A DNA stretch of 38,205 nucleotides. Origin: Acidimicrobiia bacterium (lineage in GTDB: Bacteria; Actinomycetota; Acidimicrobiia; Spongiisociales; ZC4RG35). Under the pieces are notes generated by a model that made no database searches, had not been told where the DNA came from, and saw only the letters and a program-made list of their open reading frames with translations. Shown here piece by piece: positions 7,893 to 16,626 of this stretch. The translations under genes were made by a program, and so were the position numbers. The stretch lies in NCBI GenBank assembly GCA_009377735.1, contig WHTL01000001.1, forward strand, positions 1 to 38,205, written 5' to 3'. Position 1 is the first letter of the stretch; each line of letters begins with the position of its first letter.

Positions 7893-8780
7893 TCAGGTGA
7901 TCGATGCCTCGTAGATGCTCCCAATCGAGGTGTCCAGGGCAGAGTCGAACTCCTCGTCGCTCTGCTGTGCGGTAAGCCCTTCGGTGAGGGCCCTCGAGAA
8001 GCTGGCGATCATGCCTTGGTTACGGGTGAGGCGATCGGTAGCCTCCTCCCTGCTGTAGCCACCGGAAAGGGCGGCGACCCGAAGTACCTTCGGGTGGGAG
8101 ATGAGGTCGGCGTAGTGTCCGTCCACCTCGGGGAGAGTCAGTTTCAGCATCACTTGCTCGTCGTCGCCGATCGACTCCAGACCGGCCAGGATCGTGGACC
8201 TGAGGGAATCTTCCGCTGCCTCCTTTTCGGGGCTGTGGATGTCGATCTCCGGTTCCAGGATGGGCACCAGCCCCGCGGCGAGGATCTGACGACCGATCTC
8301 GAACTGCTGGTCGACCACGGCACCGAGACCGGTGGGGTTGGCCATCTTGATGACAGACCGCATCTTGGTGCCAAACACACCGTGCTCCAGCGCCTTGGCC
8401 AGGAGTGAGTCGAGACCCGGGATGGGCTTCATCACCTGTGCCCCATCGCTCTCATCGGCAAGGCCCTTGTCGACCTTCAGGAAGGGGACTACCTGCTTCT
8501 TCGTCCATAGATATTCGGCGGAGCCCAAACCCTCGATCTCGCGATCCATGGTGTTCTCGAAGAGGATCGCACCAACGACACGATCTCCTCCGAAGACGGG
8601 ACTGGTGATGATCCGTGTTCGCATCTCGTGGATCTTCTCGAACATCTCGTCGTCACCGGAGTACTCCGACTCCTCGACTCCGTATACCCGCAGCGCCTTG
8701 GGGGTGCTGCCGCCGCTTTGGTCGAGGGCGGCGATGAAGCCCTTGCCCTTGGCCATCTTGTCGAACTGCTGCTGGTTCAT
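7893..8780 (-). CDS. Class I fructose-bisphosphate aldolase
   Basis: A 295-residue cytoplasmic enzyme of glycolysis/gluconeogenesis that cleaves fructose 1,6-bisphosphate to glyceraldehyde 3-phosphate and dihydroxyacetone phosphate without metal. The sequence matches the bacterial class I family of about 295 residues (as in staphylococcal FdaB): GFIAALDQSGGSTPKAL near residue 15, LFENTMDREI near 73, LKVDKGL near 101, VPILEPEIDIHS near 172 and VMLKLTLPE with the expected Schiff-base Lys213. The ATG at 8780 was chosen for its GGGAG site and because it begins the family-like MNQQQFDKMAKGKGF. The upstream gap to the livM-like gene is 201 bp with hairpins, so it probably has its own promoter. Confidence 0.93.
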   Translation of the reverse strand: MNQQQFDKMAKGKGFIAALDQSGGSTPKALRVYGVEESEYSGDDEMFEKIHEMRTRIITSPVFGGDRVVGAILFENTMDREIEGLGSAEYLWTKKQVVPFLKVDKGLADESDGAQVMKPIPGLDSLLAKALEHGVFGTKMRSVIKMANPTGLGAVVDQQFEIGRQILAAGLVPILEPEIDIHSPEKEAAEDSLRSTILAGLESIGDDEQVMLKLTLPEVDGHYADLISHPKVLRVAALSGGYSREEATDRLTRNQGMIASFSRALTEGLTAQQSDEEFDSALDTSIGSIYEASIT

Positions 8781-8953
8781 GGGAGGTCTCCCTTGTGAAA
8801 AGTGTCTTGATCCCGACAATAGCCAACCGAGAAGCTGTCCCCCCACTGATGTAGGGGCCGGGGACGGTTCCTGCCGGCCGGAGGCCGGGAGGAAGGGGGG
8901 CACAACAGCCTCGATAGTCGCGACCCGATCGCATCGGGGAGTTGCCCGATCGT

Positions 8954-8970
8954 CAGCGCCTTCGGCGCTG
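8954..8970 (-). terminator. Hairpin downstream of the Liv-type operon
   Basis: CAGCGCC-TTC-GGCGCTG is a perfect 7-bp stem with a 3-base loop, 12 bp after the livM-like stop on the minus strand. No T-run follows. A second short GC hairpin, CCCCT...AGGGG, spans the stop codon itself. Confidence 0.4.
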
Positions 8971-8981
8971 CCACTCCCCCC

Positions 8982-10007
8982 TCATTCGAGGGGAGAGAAT
9001 GTTTGACGGCGTTTGAACCAATCGTCCACGGTCGGGATCACGCCATTTGGGATCCAGAGGAAGAGGATGATGATGAGCAATCCATACGGCACCAGCCGCA
9101 GGTGACCCAGATCGAGGAGAGCCTCGTTGATGGCGGTAAAGGTGACCGATCCGAGGATGGGACCGAGTAGCGAGCCGATCCCACCGAACGCCAGCATCAC
9201 CAACACCACCACGTCCAGCTCGGCGAATTCGAAGGTGGTCGGACTGACCCGGCCCTGGGTGAACGCATAGATGGCGCCGGTCATCCCCAACATGGCCGCA
9301 CCGATCAGGGCTGCATAGACCCTATATCGGGCCACGTTGACACCAGCCAGCTCGGCGGCGATTTCGTCGTCCCGAAGGGCCCGGAATCCCCAGCCAATGT
9401 GTGACCGGCGCAACAAGCCATGCAAGAGGAGAAAAACGAGCACCATGGCAAGCATCAGGTAAAAGGCCGGCACCCGACTCCTGAGGAAGCTGTCACCACC
9501 CGAACTGATCAAGAACCCAGATTCTCCTCCGGTGAGATCGCCCAGCCCGAGCACGAGGTTCTCGAAGGCCAGTGCGAAGATGAGGGTGACTATCCCGGTG
9601 AAGATGACACCGAGCGAGCGTCGCACCGCGATCCAGCTGAGGAGCCCACCGGCGAGGCTCGAAGCCAACGTCGCGGCGAGGATGCTGACAACGATGGGTA
9701 GGCCCACAGTATCGCCGAGGATGGCAGCGCCGTAGCCACCGATCCCGGCGAGGGCGCCGACACATAGGAACAGTTGTCCCGTGCTTCCGAAGATCACGTT
9801 GAAACCGATGGCATAGCCGGCAAAGGCGAGTCCGAGAACGGACACCGTCATCATCACTCGGGAGTCACCGAGCCAGAGCGGCATCAGGGACAGTACCGCA
9901 CCGACCGCCAGTACCGGGACCACAAGGGCGGGTAGCGACCGGACTCCTCGTCGTTCGGTGCCACCAACGACAGATGTCCCGGTCGCCTCTGTGAATCTCT
10001 CCGTCAT
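8982..10007 (-). CDS. livM: Branched-chain amino acid-type ABC permease (LivM-like)
   Basis: A 341-residue, strongly hydrophobic permease with about nine membrane segments and the LivM-type core (GLAFAGYAIGFNVIFGSTGQL near residue 59; LAFGGIGSLLGPILGS near 265). It pairs with the LivH-like permease to form the channel. Its start overlaps the livH-like stop as ATGA. It is the last gene of the five-gene importer operon. The Liv family also carries urea, amides and aromatic acids. The neighbouring aromatic catabolic genes make an aromatic or dicarboxylic ligand possible. Confidence 0.88.
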   Translation of the reverse strand: MTERFTEATGTSVVGGTERRGVRSLPALVVPVLAVGAVLSLMPLWLGDSRVMMTVSVLGLAFAGYAIGFNVIFGSTGQLFLCVGALAGIGGYGAAILGDTVGLPIVVSILAATLASSLAGGLLSWIAVRRSLGVIFTGIVTLIFALAFENLVLGLGDLTGGESGFLISSGGDSFLRSRVPAFYLMLAMVLVFLLLHGLLRRSHIGWGFRALRDDEIAAELAGVNVARYRVYAALIGAAMLGMTGAIYAFTQGRVSPTTFEFAELDVVVLVMLAFGGIGSLLGPILGSVTFTAINEALLDLGHLRLVPYGLLIIILFLWIPNGVIPTVDDWFKRRQTFSPLE

Positions 10008-10861
10008 TCCCTGATTCCCAGAAGGCCGGAGGGACGGATGAGAATGGTCACCGCCGCCGCACCGAGAAGGATGATAAGAGAGAGGAAGGTGCCGATGTAG
10101 GTGGTGGCGAGGCTGTTGATCACTCCGAGGATGATCCCGGCGAGGAAGGCGCCGGCGACACTGCCCAGACCGCCGACGACGGTCACGATCAGGGCGAAGA
10201 CCGTGATCGAGAAGCCAGCGGTGACCGTCACCGGGCGGATCATCGATTGGGTGAGCGCCACCACCGCGGCGAGGACACCGCTCAGGATCAGGATGAAACG
10301 AAGCATCTTGGAGGGATCTATCCCAACCAATCGAGCCCCCTCCTCGTCTTCGATAATCGATCTCACCGCCCTCCCCACCGCGGTACCTCTGAGGAAGACG
10401 AAGAGCAGGGCAAAGACCGCGAGGATGATGGCCGACCCCACGATGCTGCCTCGTCGCATTGGAAGACCGAAAAGCTCGATCGGATCGCCCGAGATGTTCA
10501 AACTCAGGGCCGCCACCGGATACCGCCAGTTGAGGAACCCATCGACCATGAACGCCACCCCGAGGGTGAGAAGGAGGCTGAGCAGCACCCGTGCCTCGCC
10601 ATGACGTCGGTAGATGGGGCGAAGGATGGTCCTATCAAAGAGAAATCCGACGACACCCCCGGTGACCAGACCAATGCCCACTGCCGTCGGTACCGAGACT
10701 CCGGCGTCGATCGTGAACAAGACCGCCATGGCAGAGATGACCGCCATCTGTCCGTAGGCGAGGTTGAGGACACCACCCAAGCCGTACACCAGGGTCATTC
10801 CGGCAGCGAGCAGCCCGAACTGGAGTCCGAGCACGATTCCGTCGAGGATGATCGCCGTCAT
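10004..10861 (-). CDS. livH: Branched-chain amino acid-type ABC permease (LivH-like)
   Basis: A 285-residue inner-membrane permease. It opens with LDGIVLGLQFGLLAAGMTLVYGLGGVLNLAYGQM, a typical LivH N-terminus with the GxxNxAxG element, and has later membrane segments ending in VTILIRPSGLLG. It overlaps the livF-like stop upstream and the livM-like start downstream, both as ATGA. It works with LivM as the membrane channel of the importer. Confidence 0.9.
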   Translation of the reverse strand: MTAIILDGIVLGLQFGLLAAGMTLVYGLGGVLNLAYGQMAVISAMAVLFTIDAGVSVPTAVGIGLVTGGVVGFLFDRTILRPIYRRHGEARVLLSLLLTLGVAFMVDGFLNWRYPVAALSLNISGDPIELFGLPMRRGSIVGSAIILAVFALLFVFLRGTAVGRAVRSIIEDEEGARLVGIDPSKMLRFILILSGVLAAVVALTQSMIRPVTVTAGFSITVFALIVTVVGGLGSVAGAFLAGIILGVINSLATTYIGTFLSLIILLGAAAVTILIRPSGLLGIRE

Positions 10862-11556
10862 GTCACCCCGAGATATGCTCGACGGACCCGGGGGTCGTTA
10901 GCGAGCTCCTCGGACGTGCCCTCAAGGTTGATCACACCGTCTTCGAGGACATAACCCCTATCGGTGAATTCCATGGCCAGTGGGACCTGTTGCTCGGCGA
11001 CGAGAAGGGTCAATCCCTGACCACGGATGATGGCCAATGCCTCATACGCCTCGTGGGCAAGTTTTGGTGCCAGCCCCGTCGTGGGCTCGTCGAGGACGAG
11101 GAGACGAGGTTGGGACATCAGGGCTCGCCCGATGGCCAGCATCTGCTGTTCACCGCCACTCAGAGTCCCGGCCCGTTGTCCACGACGTTCGGCGAGGCGC
11201 GGAAAGATGTCGTAGACGACCGACAGGGTCTCCGGGTCGGGACGCCTGGGATAGGCGCCCAAGGAGAGATTCTCCTGGACCCTCATCCGGGGGAACAGGT
11301 GTCGTTCGGCGGGTACGAATCCGAGACCGGCCCGGACGATCTTCTGTGCGGGTTGTCCGGTCAACTCCTTACCGTCGAACACCACCGCACCGGAGCTCGG
11401 TTGGTTGAGCCCACACATCGTACGGAATAGTGTGGTCTTCCCGGCTCCATTCGAGCCCATGATCATCACCGCCTCCCCCTCGTTCACGTGGAAGCTGATG
11501 TCGTGGACTACGTCGTTACCTTGATACCCGGCTGCCAGGTCCCGAACTTCAAGCAC
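10858..11556 (-). CDS. livF: Liv-type ABC transporter ATPase (LivF-like)
   Basis: A 232-residue ATPase with Walker A GSNGAGKTT, signature LSGGEQQM and Walker B LLVLDEPTTGLAP. Two GTG starts are possible, at 11571 and 11556. The second is preferred because the protein then begins MLEVRDLAAGYQG as LivF proteins do, a GAGG site lies 9 bp upstream, and the start falls just after the livG-like TAG. Its stop overlaps the livH-like ATG. Confidence 0.9.
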   Translation of the reverse strand: MLEVRDLAAGYQGNDVVHDISFHVNEGEAVMIMGSNGAGKTTLFRTMCGLNQPSSGAVVFDGKELTGQPAQKIVRAGLGFVPAERHLFPRMRVQENLSLGAYPRRPDPETLSVVYDIFPRLAERRGQRAGTLSGGEQQMLAIGRALMSQPRLLVLDEPTTGLAPKLAHEAYEALAIIRGQGLTLLVAEQQVPLAMEFTDRGYVLEDGVINLEGTSEELANDPRVRRAYLGVT

Positions 11557-11557
11557 T

Positions 11558-12289
11558 CTAGATATCCTCACCGAGATAGGCCTCGATTACCCTTGGATCC
11601 CGCATCACCCGCTCAGGATGACCCTCGGTGACGACCTTCCCGAAGTCAAGCACCACGATGCGCTCCGCCAATCGCATCACCGCCTTCATTACATGCTCCA
11701 CCCAGATGACCGTGATCCCGAAGTGGTCCCGTATGGTCCTCACGATCTCGACGGAGGCGTCCAGCTCGGCGTCGTTGAGACCAGCCATGACCTCGTCAAG
11801 AAGCAGGAGACGGGGCTGTCCGGATACGGCGCGGGCCAGTGCAAGGAAGCGCTGCTCGTGAAGATTAGGACTGCCAACATGGTCGAATCGTCGCTCACCG
11901 AGACCAACAAACGAAAGGACCTCGTCGGCGGCTTGGAGGGCAATTGCCTCGTCCCGATAGGCACCTGCCTGGCCGAACAGGGCACCAACGGCAACATTCT
12001 CCAGCACAGTCATCGTCGGGAAGGAGCGCGGAGTCTGCTGAACCATCGCGATTCCCTTCTGTCGAACCCGATGCGTGGGAGCGCGGGTGATGTCCTCACC
12101 GGCGAAGCTGATGGTTCCCGCAGTGGGAAACTCCAGACCCATGATCAGCTTGAGCATGGTGCTCTTCCCGGCGCCGTTGGGGCCGACGATGGCGAGAATC
12201 TCACCTTCGTCCGCCCCAACGCTCACTCCATCGACGGCCGGGAGCCCGCCGTAGTGCTTCCCGACCTCATCCAGCTCAAGCAGGGGCAA
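11558..12289 (-). CDS. livG: Liv-type ABC transporter ATPase with unusual signature motif (LivG-like)
   Basis: A 243-residue ATPase, the partner of the LivF-like subunit. Walker A GPNGAGKST and Walker B LLLLDEVMAGLND are clear, and the H-loop is WVEHVM. The signature region reads NLHEQRFLALARA, so the usual LSGGQ/LSYGQ sequence is missing, whereas the partner ATPase has a canonical one. The start codon is TTG at 12289, 9 bp after the binding-protein stop, with a poor ribosome binding site, which suggests translation coupled to the gene upstream. Confidence 0.88.
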   Translation of the reverse strand: MPLLELDEVGKHYGGLPAVDGVSVGADEGEILAIVGPNGAGKSTMLKLIMGLEFPTAGTISFAGEDITRAPTHRVRQKGIAMVQQTPRSFPTMTVLENVAVGALFGQAGAYRDEAIALQAADEVLSFVGLGERRFDHVGSPNLHEQRFLALARAVSGQPRLLLLDEVMAGLNDAELDASVEIVRTIRDHFGITVIWVEHVMKAVMRLAERIVVLDFGKVVTEGHPERVMRDPRVIEAYLGEDI

Positions 12290-12298
12290 CGGTTAGTA

Positions 12299-13642
12299 CT
12301 ACGGCTGGTACGGCTCAAGTGGCTCGGACTGGCTCAAAACCTCGATCCACCAGTCGCCGGCTTCGTTGAGCCCTTCTGGCGGCGGACCTTCGGTGATCCC
12401 GAAGAAAGTCGGCTGCGACTCCGCCAGCTCACCCCACTCGGTCCAACTCACAGGGTGAGCGTAGCCCTCCAGCTCGAACGAGTTCTGGTGCATGTAATCG
12501 GCGATCGCCACCGGGTCGTCACCAACCTCTCCCACCGCCTCGGCCACCATCGTCACTATGCCGAAACCAGCTACCGCGTCGTCCGACATGAAAGCGTTGT
12601 CGGAAAAGGCGAGATAGCGCTCGGCCAGGGCGGCGTATCCGTCGCTCCCGTAGTCGGCGCAGGAAAAGTCCGTGTAGCGTCCGACGGCGACCTCGGGCTG
12701 GGCTGCTACCGCGAGATCGGGTGGTATCCACGCCCCGGTAACAGGCACATCGCCGATCAGGTCCGCCGAAAGACCCAGGATCGCCGCGTTCCCGGGGGGA
12801 TGACCGGTGGCAACGACCATCTGGGCACCGGCGTCGGCCATTGCCCGCACAAACGGGGTGAAGTCTGTGTCGGGTGGAACCGGGGCGACCTGGATCTCGC
12901 CATAGTCGACGCCGGAGCCCTCGAAGGTTGTCTCCACCGCGCCGGCGAATGCCTGACCCCAGGCGTAGTCGGCGATGATCACTCCCACGTTGGTGAGACC
13001 CTCCTCTTGGGCGTACTGCAACACGGGTCCAGCGGTCATCGGTGCCGCGGGGAGACAGGAGCGGAACATGAAGTGGCTATCCGCGGTGAGGGCGGCCTCG
13101 GTTCCTGACTTCACCAGGAAGGTGGGCATCTCCAGCTCCTCAGCGAGGGGCGAAATCGCGGCACCCACGGTGCTGGAGATGACTCCACCCAGCGCCACCA
13201 CACCGTCCTCGACCAGTCGCTCGAAGCCGTCGATACCGGCATCGGCATCGTTCGCCGAGTCCTGGACGACGATCTCGATCATGCGGCCATCGACCCCACC
13301 AGCGGCATTGATCTCCTCGGCGGCGAGCAGCATCCCGTCGCGAGCTTGGACAGCCCAGGGGGTGAAGTCGGTCAGATCGGTCAGCGCACCGATCCTGATG
13401 GGTTCGCCCGACGTCGGTTCGGTTGCCTCGGGGGTCGCCGCGGTGGTGTCGGGTGCAGCCGCGGTGGTATCGAGTGCGGCTCCTGTGGTGTCGGTAGCGG
13501 CCGCGGTGGTGTCCGGGGCCGCAGCGGTGGTGTCAGTAGCGGCCGCTGTGGTGTCGGTAGGGCCGTCGCCACCACATGCCACCAGGACCAGCGATAACAC
13601 CACTCCCAGCGCCAGCCACGTTGATCTCGAACGTTTCCTCAT
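12299..13642 (-). CDS. Liv-type substrate-binding lipoprotein (LivK-like)
   Basis: A 447-residue peripheral binding protein with a signal peptide ending in the lipobox LVAC (Cys23) and a 50-residue linker made of six units of roughly xDTTAAA (residues 30-79). The type I periplasmic binding fold follows, starting IRIGALTDLTDFTPWAVQARDGMLLAAEEINAAGG. The ATG at 13642 was chosen over the longer open frame because an AGGAGGAGAA site lies 5 bp upstream. It leads the Liv-type importer operon and is divergent from the oxalomesaconate tautomerase gene across 195 bp. That arrangement and the catabolic neighbours hint at an aromatic-related ligand, but this is not shown by sequence. Confidence 0.9.
   Translation of the reverse strand: MRKRSRSTWLALGVVLSLVLVACGGDGPTDTTAAATDTTAAAPDTTAAATDTTGAALDTTAAAPDTTAATPEATEPTSGEPIRIGALTDLTDFTPWAVQARDGMLLAAEEINAAGGVDGRMIEIVVQDSANDADAGIDGFERLVEDGVVALGGVISSTVGAAISPLAEELEMPTFLVKSGTEAALTADSHFMFRSCLPAAPMTAGPVLQYAQEEGLTNVGVIIADYAWGQAFAGAVETTFEGSGVDYGEIQVAPVPPDTDFTPFVRAMADAGAQMVVATGHPPGNAAILGLSADLIGDVPVTGAWIPPDLAVAAQPEVAVGRYTDFSCADYGSDGYAALAERYLAFSDNAFMSDDAVAGFGIVTMVAEAVGEVGDDPVAIADYMHQNSFELEGYAHPVSWTEWGELAESQPTFFGITEGPPPEGLNEAGDWWIEVLSQSEPLEPYQP
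13406..13555 (-). repeat. DTTAAA-type linker repeat inside LivK-like gene
   Basis: This is about 150 bp of imperfect 21-bp units encoding six seven-residue repeats (DTTAAAT, DTTAAAP and similar). It forms the spacer between the lipid-anchored Cys and the ligand-binding domain. It looks repetitive at DNA level but is coding. Confidence 0.8.
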
Positions 13643-13813
13643 ATTTCTCCTCCTCATCGCCTCGCTCTCAGGAGACCGAGAGATTGGTGAACTCCCCGAT
13701 GCCCGGTTGACGGCGACGTGAGGAAGGGTAATCCCCAAGTCGCCCCAGGTGTCGGCGATTTTGGATGCCACGTACCGGGTCATGTCTGGTGACCTGCCCG
13801 ACACATCCTATGA

Positions 13814-13835
13814 TTGTCCACAACTATGTCGACAA
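13814..13835. promoter_or_regulatory. Putative tandem GntR-FCD operator
   Basis: TTGTCCACAA (13814-13823) and ATGTCGACAA (13826-13835) are two near-palindromic 10-mers 12 bp apart, of the TTGTnnACAA type bound by GntR-FCD regulators. A longer perfect inverted pair, ATGATTGTC...GACAATCAT, embraces both. The pair ends 2 bp before the ATG of the tautomerase gene. A TATGAT box at 13809-13814 overlaps the first site. The same motif occurs beside the gntR gene at 17301-17310. Confidence 0.5.
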
Positions 13836-13837
13836 TC

Positions 13838-14914
13838 ATGCAGTCGTTTGCGGCCGGGGTTCGTTGCATGGTTATGTGGCACCTCCAAGGGGGCCTACTT
13901 TCTCCGCGATGATCTGCCGATGGACCGGGGAGAGCGAGATGAGATCCTGCTCCGCATCATGGGGACACCCGACCCCCGGCAGATCGATGGCATAGGCGGC
14001 GCGCATCCCTTGACCTCCAAGGTGGCAGTGGTCGGTGCCGACCGGGAGGGTCATGGCGATATCGAGTACCTCTTCCTCCAACTCGGTGTTGATGAGGTGA
14101 TGGTGACCGATCGTCAGTACTGCGGGAACATCCTCGCCGGGGTGGCACCATTCGCGGTGGAACGTGGGTTGGTCAAGGCGGACGGCGAGCAGGCAATGAT
14201 TTCGATCCACATGCTCAATTTCGACTCATATGCGACGGCGACCTTTCCGATCGCCCAGGGCGGGGCGGTCTACGTGGGGGAACAGGCAATCTCCGGGGTT
14301 TCGGGGACCGCGGCTCCCATCCGTCTCGAGTTCGAGGGCCTGGCCGGTTCGACAACCGGTGCCCTCCTGCCGAGCGGCCGGATCACGGACGAGGTCGAGG
14401 GTGTGACATGCACCTGATCGACAACGGCATGCCGGTAGTGGTGATGCGTGCGGAGTCCATGGGCATCACCGGGTACGAGTCATGCGCCGAATTGGAGGCC
14501 AATGACGCCCTCCGTGAGCGTCTTGAGCTGATCCGTCTCGCCGCTGCCGAGCTGATGGATCTGGGCGACGTCTCCTCTGCCACCGTTCCCAAGATGACCA
14601 TGGTGGCACCCCCGAAGAACGGTGGCACCATCACAACTCGCACATTCATACCCCATCGATGCCATCAGGCGATTGGTGTGTTCGGGGCGGTATCCGTTGC
14701 TACCGCGATCCTGCTGCCTGGCTCGGTCGGCTCGGACCTGGTCGGCCCATTGGCAGGCGACACGGTCGTCTTAGAGCATCCGACAGGCTCCTTTCAGGCA
14801 GTGGTCGAGATCATCTCGGGCGACGACGCGATCCCAGTGGTGAAACGTGCCGGATTCGTCCGTACCGCCCGCAAGCTCATGGATGGGTTGGTGTTTCCCC
14901 GACCCTATCTCTGA
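13838..14914 (+). pseudogene. PrpF/LigU/GalD-type 4-oxalomesaconate tautomerase, two frame shifts
   Basis: The family (diaminopimelate-epimerase fold) isomerises 4-oxalomesaconate or related aconitates. The reading frame is broken twice. The N-terminus MQSFAAGVRCMVM starts at ATG 13838. The family motif GTSKGAYFLRDDLP (from about 13880) is in the next frame, which continues through QIDGIGGAHPLTSKVAVV and YCGNILAGVAPFAVERGLV to a stop at 14417. The C-terminal part IDNGMPVVVMRAESMGITGYE to the end at 14914 is back in the first frame. The whole span of 1,077 bp fits the usual length of about 350-360 residues. The first break seems to remove bases in the RGGTSKG motif; the second looks like one missing base near 14417. 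Sequencing error and true decay cannot be told apart here. No ribosome binding site is seen, so a leaderless start is likely. The stop abuts the convergent aldolase stop with no gap. Confidence 0.8.
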
Positions 14915-15613
14915 TCATTCATCGGGGGCACGGTCGACGAACTCGACCCCCAGCCGTGTGAGTTTCTCCCGTATCCCGTCCATGTCGAGGGTGAGCTCAC
15001 CGGCGGCGAGGCGGGTCCGTTTCTCCTTCTCGCGTTCTAGACGCTCCTCGGATGCGGCGAGGCAGTCGTCGACGGTCTCTCTGGGGACGATCACCACACC
15101 ATCGTCGTCGGCACACACCAGGTCACCGGGCCGAACCGTGACGCCGCCGATTGTGACCGGGACGTTGACCGAGCCCGGAGTCTCCTTTTCTGTTCCCAGG
15201 GGGGACACATGTCGGGTCCATACGGGGAATCCCATCGTGCGCAGCTCGGCGACATCACGCACCCCGGCGTCGATGACCAGACCGCGGACCCCTCGCGTCC
15301 GGAGCGACGTGGCCAACAGCTCGCCGAACATCCCATGGGTGGAGGGCCCGTCGTTGGTAACGACCAGGATGTCCCCCTCTCGACACACCTCGATGGCGGC
15401 GTGGATCATCATGTTGTCGCCTGGATGGCTCAATACCGTGACCGCGTTGCCAGCGACAGATGCACCGCGTTGGATCGCTTGGATATTAGGAGCGATCGAC
15501 CCGGTCCGACCCTGGGCTTCGTGGATGGTGGCCACACCGAGCGACGGAAAGCGATCGACGATCTCGAGCTCGGTCCTCGGGATGTCCCTCACCACGAGAT
15601 GTCGCCGACTCAC
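14915..15613 (-). CDS. RraA-fold aldolase, probable 4-carboxy-4-hydroxy-2-oxoadipate aldolase (LigK/GalC-like)
   Basis: A 232-residue class II pyruvate aldolase of the RraA-like fold. The family splits 4-carboxy-4-hydroxy-2-oxoadipate into pyruvate and oxaloacetate, the last step of the gallate and protocatechuate 4,5-cleavage routes. Visible elements are GVATIHEAQGRTGSI near residue 25, HPGDNMMIHAAIE, GELLATSLRTRGVRGLVIDAGVRDVAEL near 98-125 (substrate/metal-binding loop with Arg and Asp), and VCADDDGVVIVP. The GTG at 15613 overlaps the ligJ-like stop as GTGA and is preferred; a GTG at 15625 is possible. Its neighbour is a LigJ hydratase, which supports this assignment over a general RraA role. 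Confidence 0.87.
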   Translation of the reverse strand: MSRRHLVVRDIPRTELEIVDRFPSLGVATIHEAQGRTGSIAPNIQAIQRGASVAGNAVTVLSHPGDNMMIHAAIEVCREGDILVVTNDGPSTHGMFGELLATSLRTRGVRGLVIDAGVRDVAELRTMGFPVWTRHVSPLGTEKETPGSVNVPVTIGGVTVRPGDLVCADDDGVVIVPRETVDDCLAASEERLEREKEKRTRLAAGELTLDMDGIREKLTRLGVEFVDRAPDE

Positions 15614-16626
15614 GGGGGAGAGCACTTGGAGCGAAGCCTCGGGTACACCCTGAGGGCGTTCTCCGAATAGATCATCTGCTTACTAGTCCTGTCGAGGGCG
15701 GCATTCTCGATGTAGCGTCTGGTGTCATCGAAATGATGCCCGGTCTCGGGGTCCACTCCACGGACCGCTCCGATCGTCTCCGACCCGAACAGGATGTTCT
15801 CGGTAGGAACGACATCGAGGAGAAGGTCGATGCCGCGCTGGTGGTAGACGCAGGTGTCAAAGAAGATGTGTTCCGAAAGTGACTCGAAGTCCCAGCCCTT
15901 GTCAGCCGCCATTCCCTTGAATCGTCCCCAGTGATAGGGGACTGCGCCGCCGCCGTGGGGAACGATCCAGCGGAGCCCGGGGAACCGGGTCATCAAGTCC
16001 GAGGTCAATGCCTGGGTGAACGCGGTGGTGTCCGCCCCCAGATAGTGGGATGCGGTTGTCTGCAGGTTCTCGTTGGTTGAGGTGCTGACGTGGATCATGG
16101 CCGGCACATCGAGCTCCTCCATCTTCTCCCAGAGCGGGTACCAGTACCGGTCCCACAGCGGTGGTCCGTCCCAGTGCCCACCCGATGGATCGGGGTTGAC
16201 ATTGCAGCCGACAAACCCCATCTCGATCACGCACCTCTCAAGCTCCCGCACCGACTCGTCGATTGGCGCACCGGGGGACTGAGGCAGCTGGCAAACAGGG
16301 ACCAAGCTGTCGGGGAAGAGGTCGCACACCCGACGGATCAGCTCGTTCTGATGCTGTGACCAGAACTTCGAGGTGTGGGCATTGCCGACATGGTGGCCCA
16401 TCCAGCTGGCGCGAGGAGAGAAGATGGTGACGTCGATGCCGCGCTCATGCTGGGTCTTGAGCTGGGCGTTCTCGATCGACTCCCGGATCTCGTCATCTGC
16501 CACATCGATGGTGCCCTTCGTTCCCACATACGAAGAGTCGGCAGTGACGGCGGCGACCTGCTCCTCGCGCCATTGTCCGACGCCCGGTGGGGTCGTGGTG
16601 TAGTGGCCGTGACAGTCGATGATCAT
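15610..16626 (-). CDS. ligJ: 4-oxalomesaconate hydratase (LigJ-like amidohydrolase)
   Basis: A 338-residue amidohydrolase_2-family protein that closely resembles LigJ, which hydrates 4-oxalomesaconate to 4-carboxy-4-hydroxy-2-oxoadipate. It opens with MIIDCHGHYTTTP (HxH metal site). Other conserved blocks are FSPRASWMGHHVGN near residue 70, PAMIHVSTSTNE near 173, IVPHGGGAVPYHWGR near 220 and ENILFGSETIGAVRGVDPETG near 272. The ATG at 16626 overlaps the gntR stop as ATGA, and its stop overlaps the aldolase start, so gntR-ligJ-aldolase form one operon. The substrate made here is what the neighbouring aldolase uses. Confidence 0.92.
   Translation of the reverse strand: MIIDCHGHYTTTPPGVGQWREEQVAAVTADSSYVGTKGTIDVADDEIRESIENAQLKTQHERGIDVTIFSPRASWMGHHVGNAHTSKFWSQHQNELIRRVCDLFPDSLVPVCQLPQSPGAPIDESVRELERCVIEMGFVGCNVNPDPSGGHWDGPPLWDRYWYPLWEKMEELDVPAMIHVSTSTNENLQTTASHYLGADTTAFTQALTSDLMTRFPGLRWIVPHGGGAVPYHWGRFKGMAADKGWDFESLSEHIFFDTCVYHQRGIDLLLDVVPTENILFGSETIGAVRGVDPETGHHFDDTRRYIENAALDRTSKQMIYSENALRVYPRLRSKCSPP

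Noticed and set aside
11618..13108. Long plus-strand open frame of 496 codons opposite livG and livK
   Set aside because: It is a shadow frame opposite two clearly conserved genes in GC-rich DNA; no family motif is seen.
13406..13555. Regularly repeated DNA that resembles a short tandem array or CRISPR
   Set aside because: The units are contiguous, have no spacers and encode the Thr/Ala linker of a binding protein.
13643..13804. Longer N-terminus for the LivK-like protein
   Set aside because: It would place 54 residues before a complete lipoprotein signal peptide; the AGGAGG site 5 bp before 13642 decides the start.
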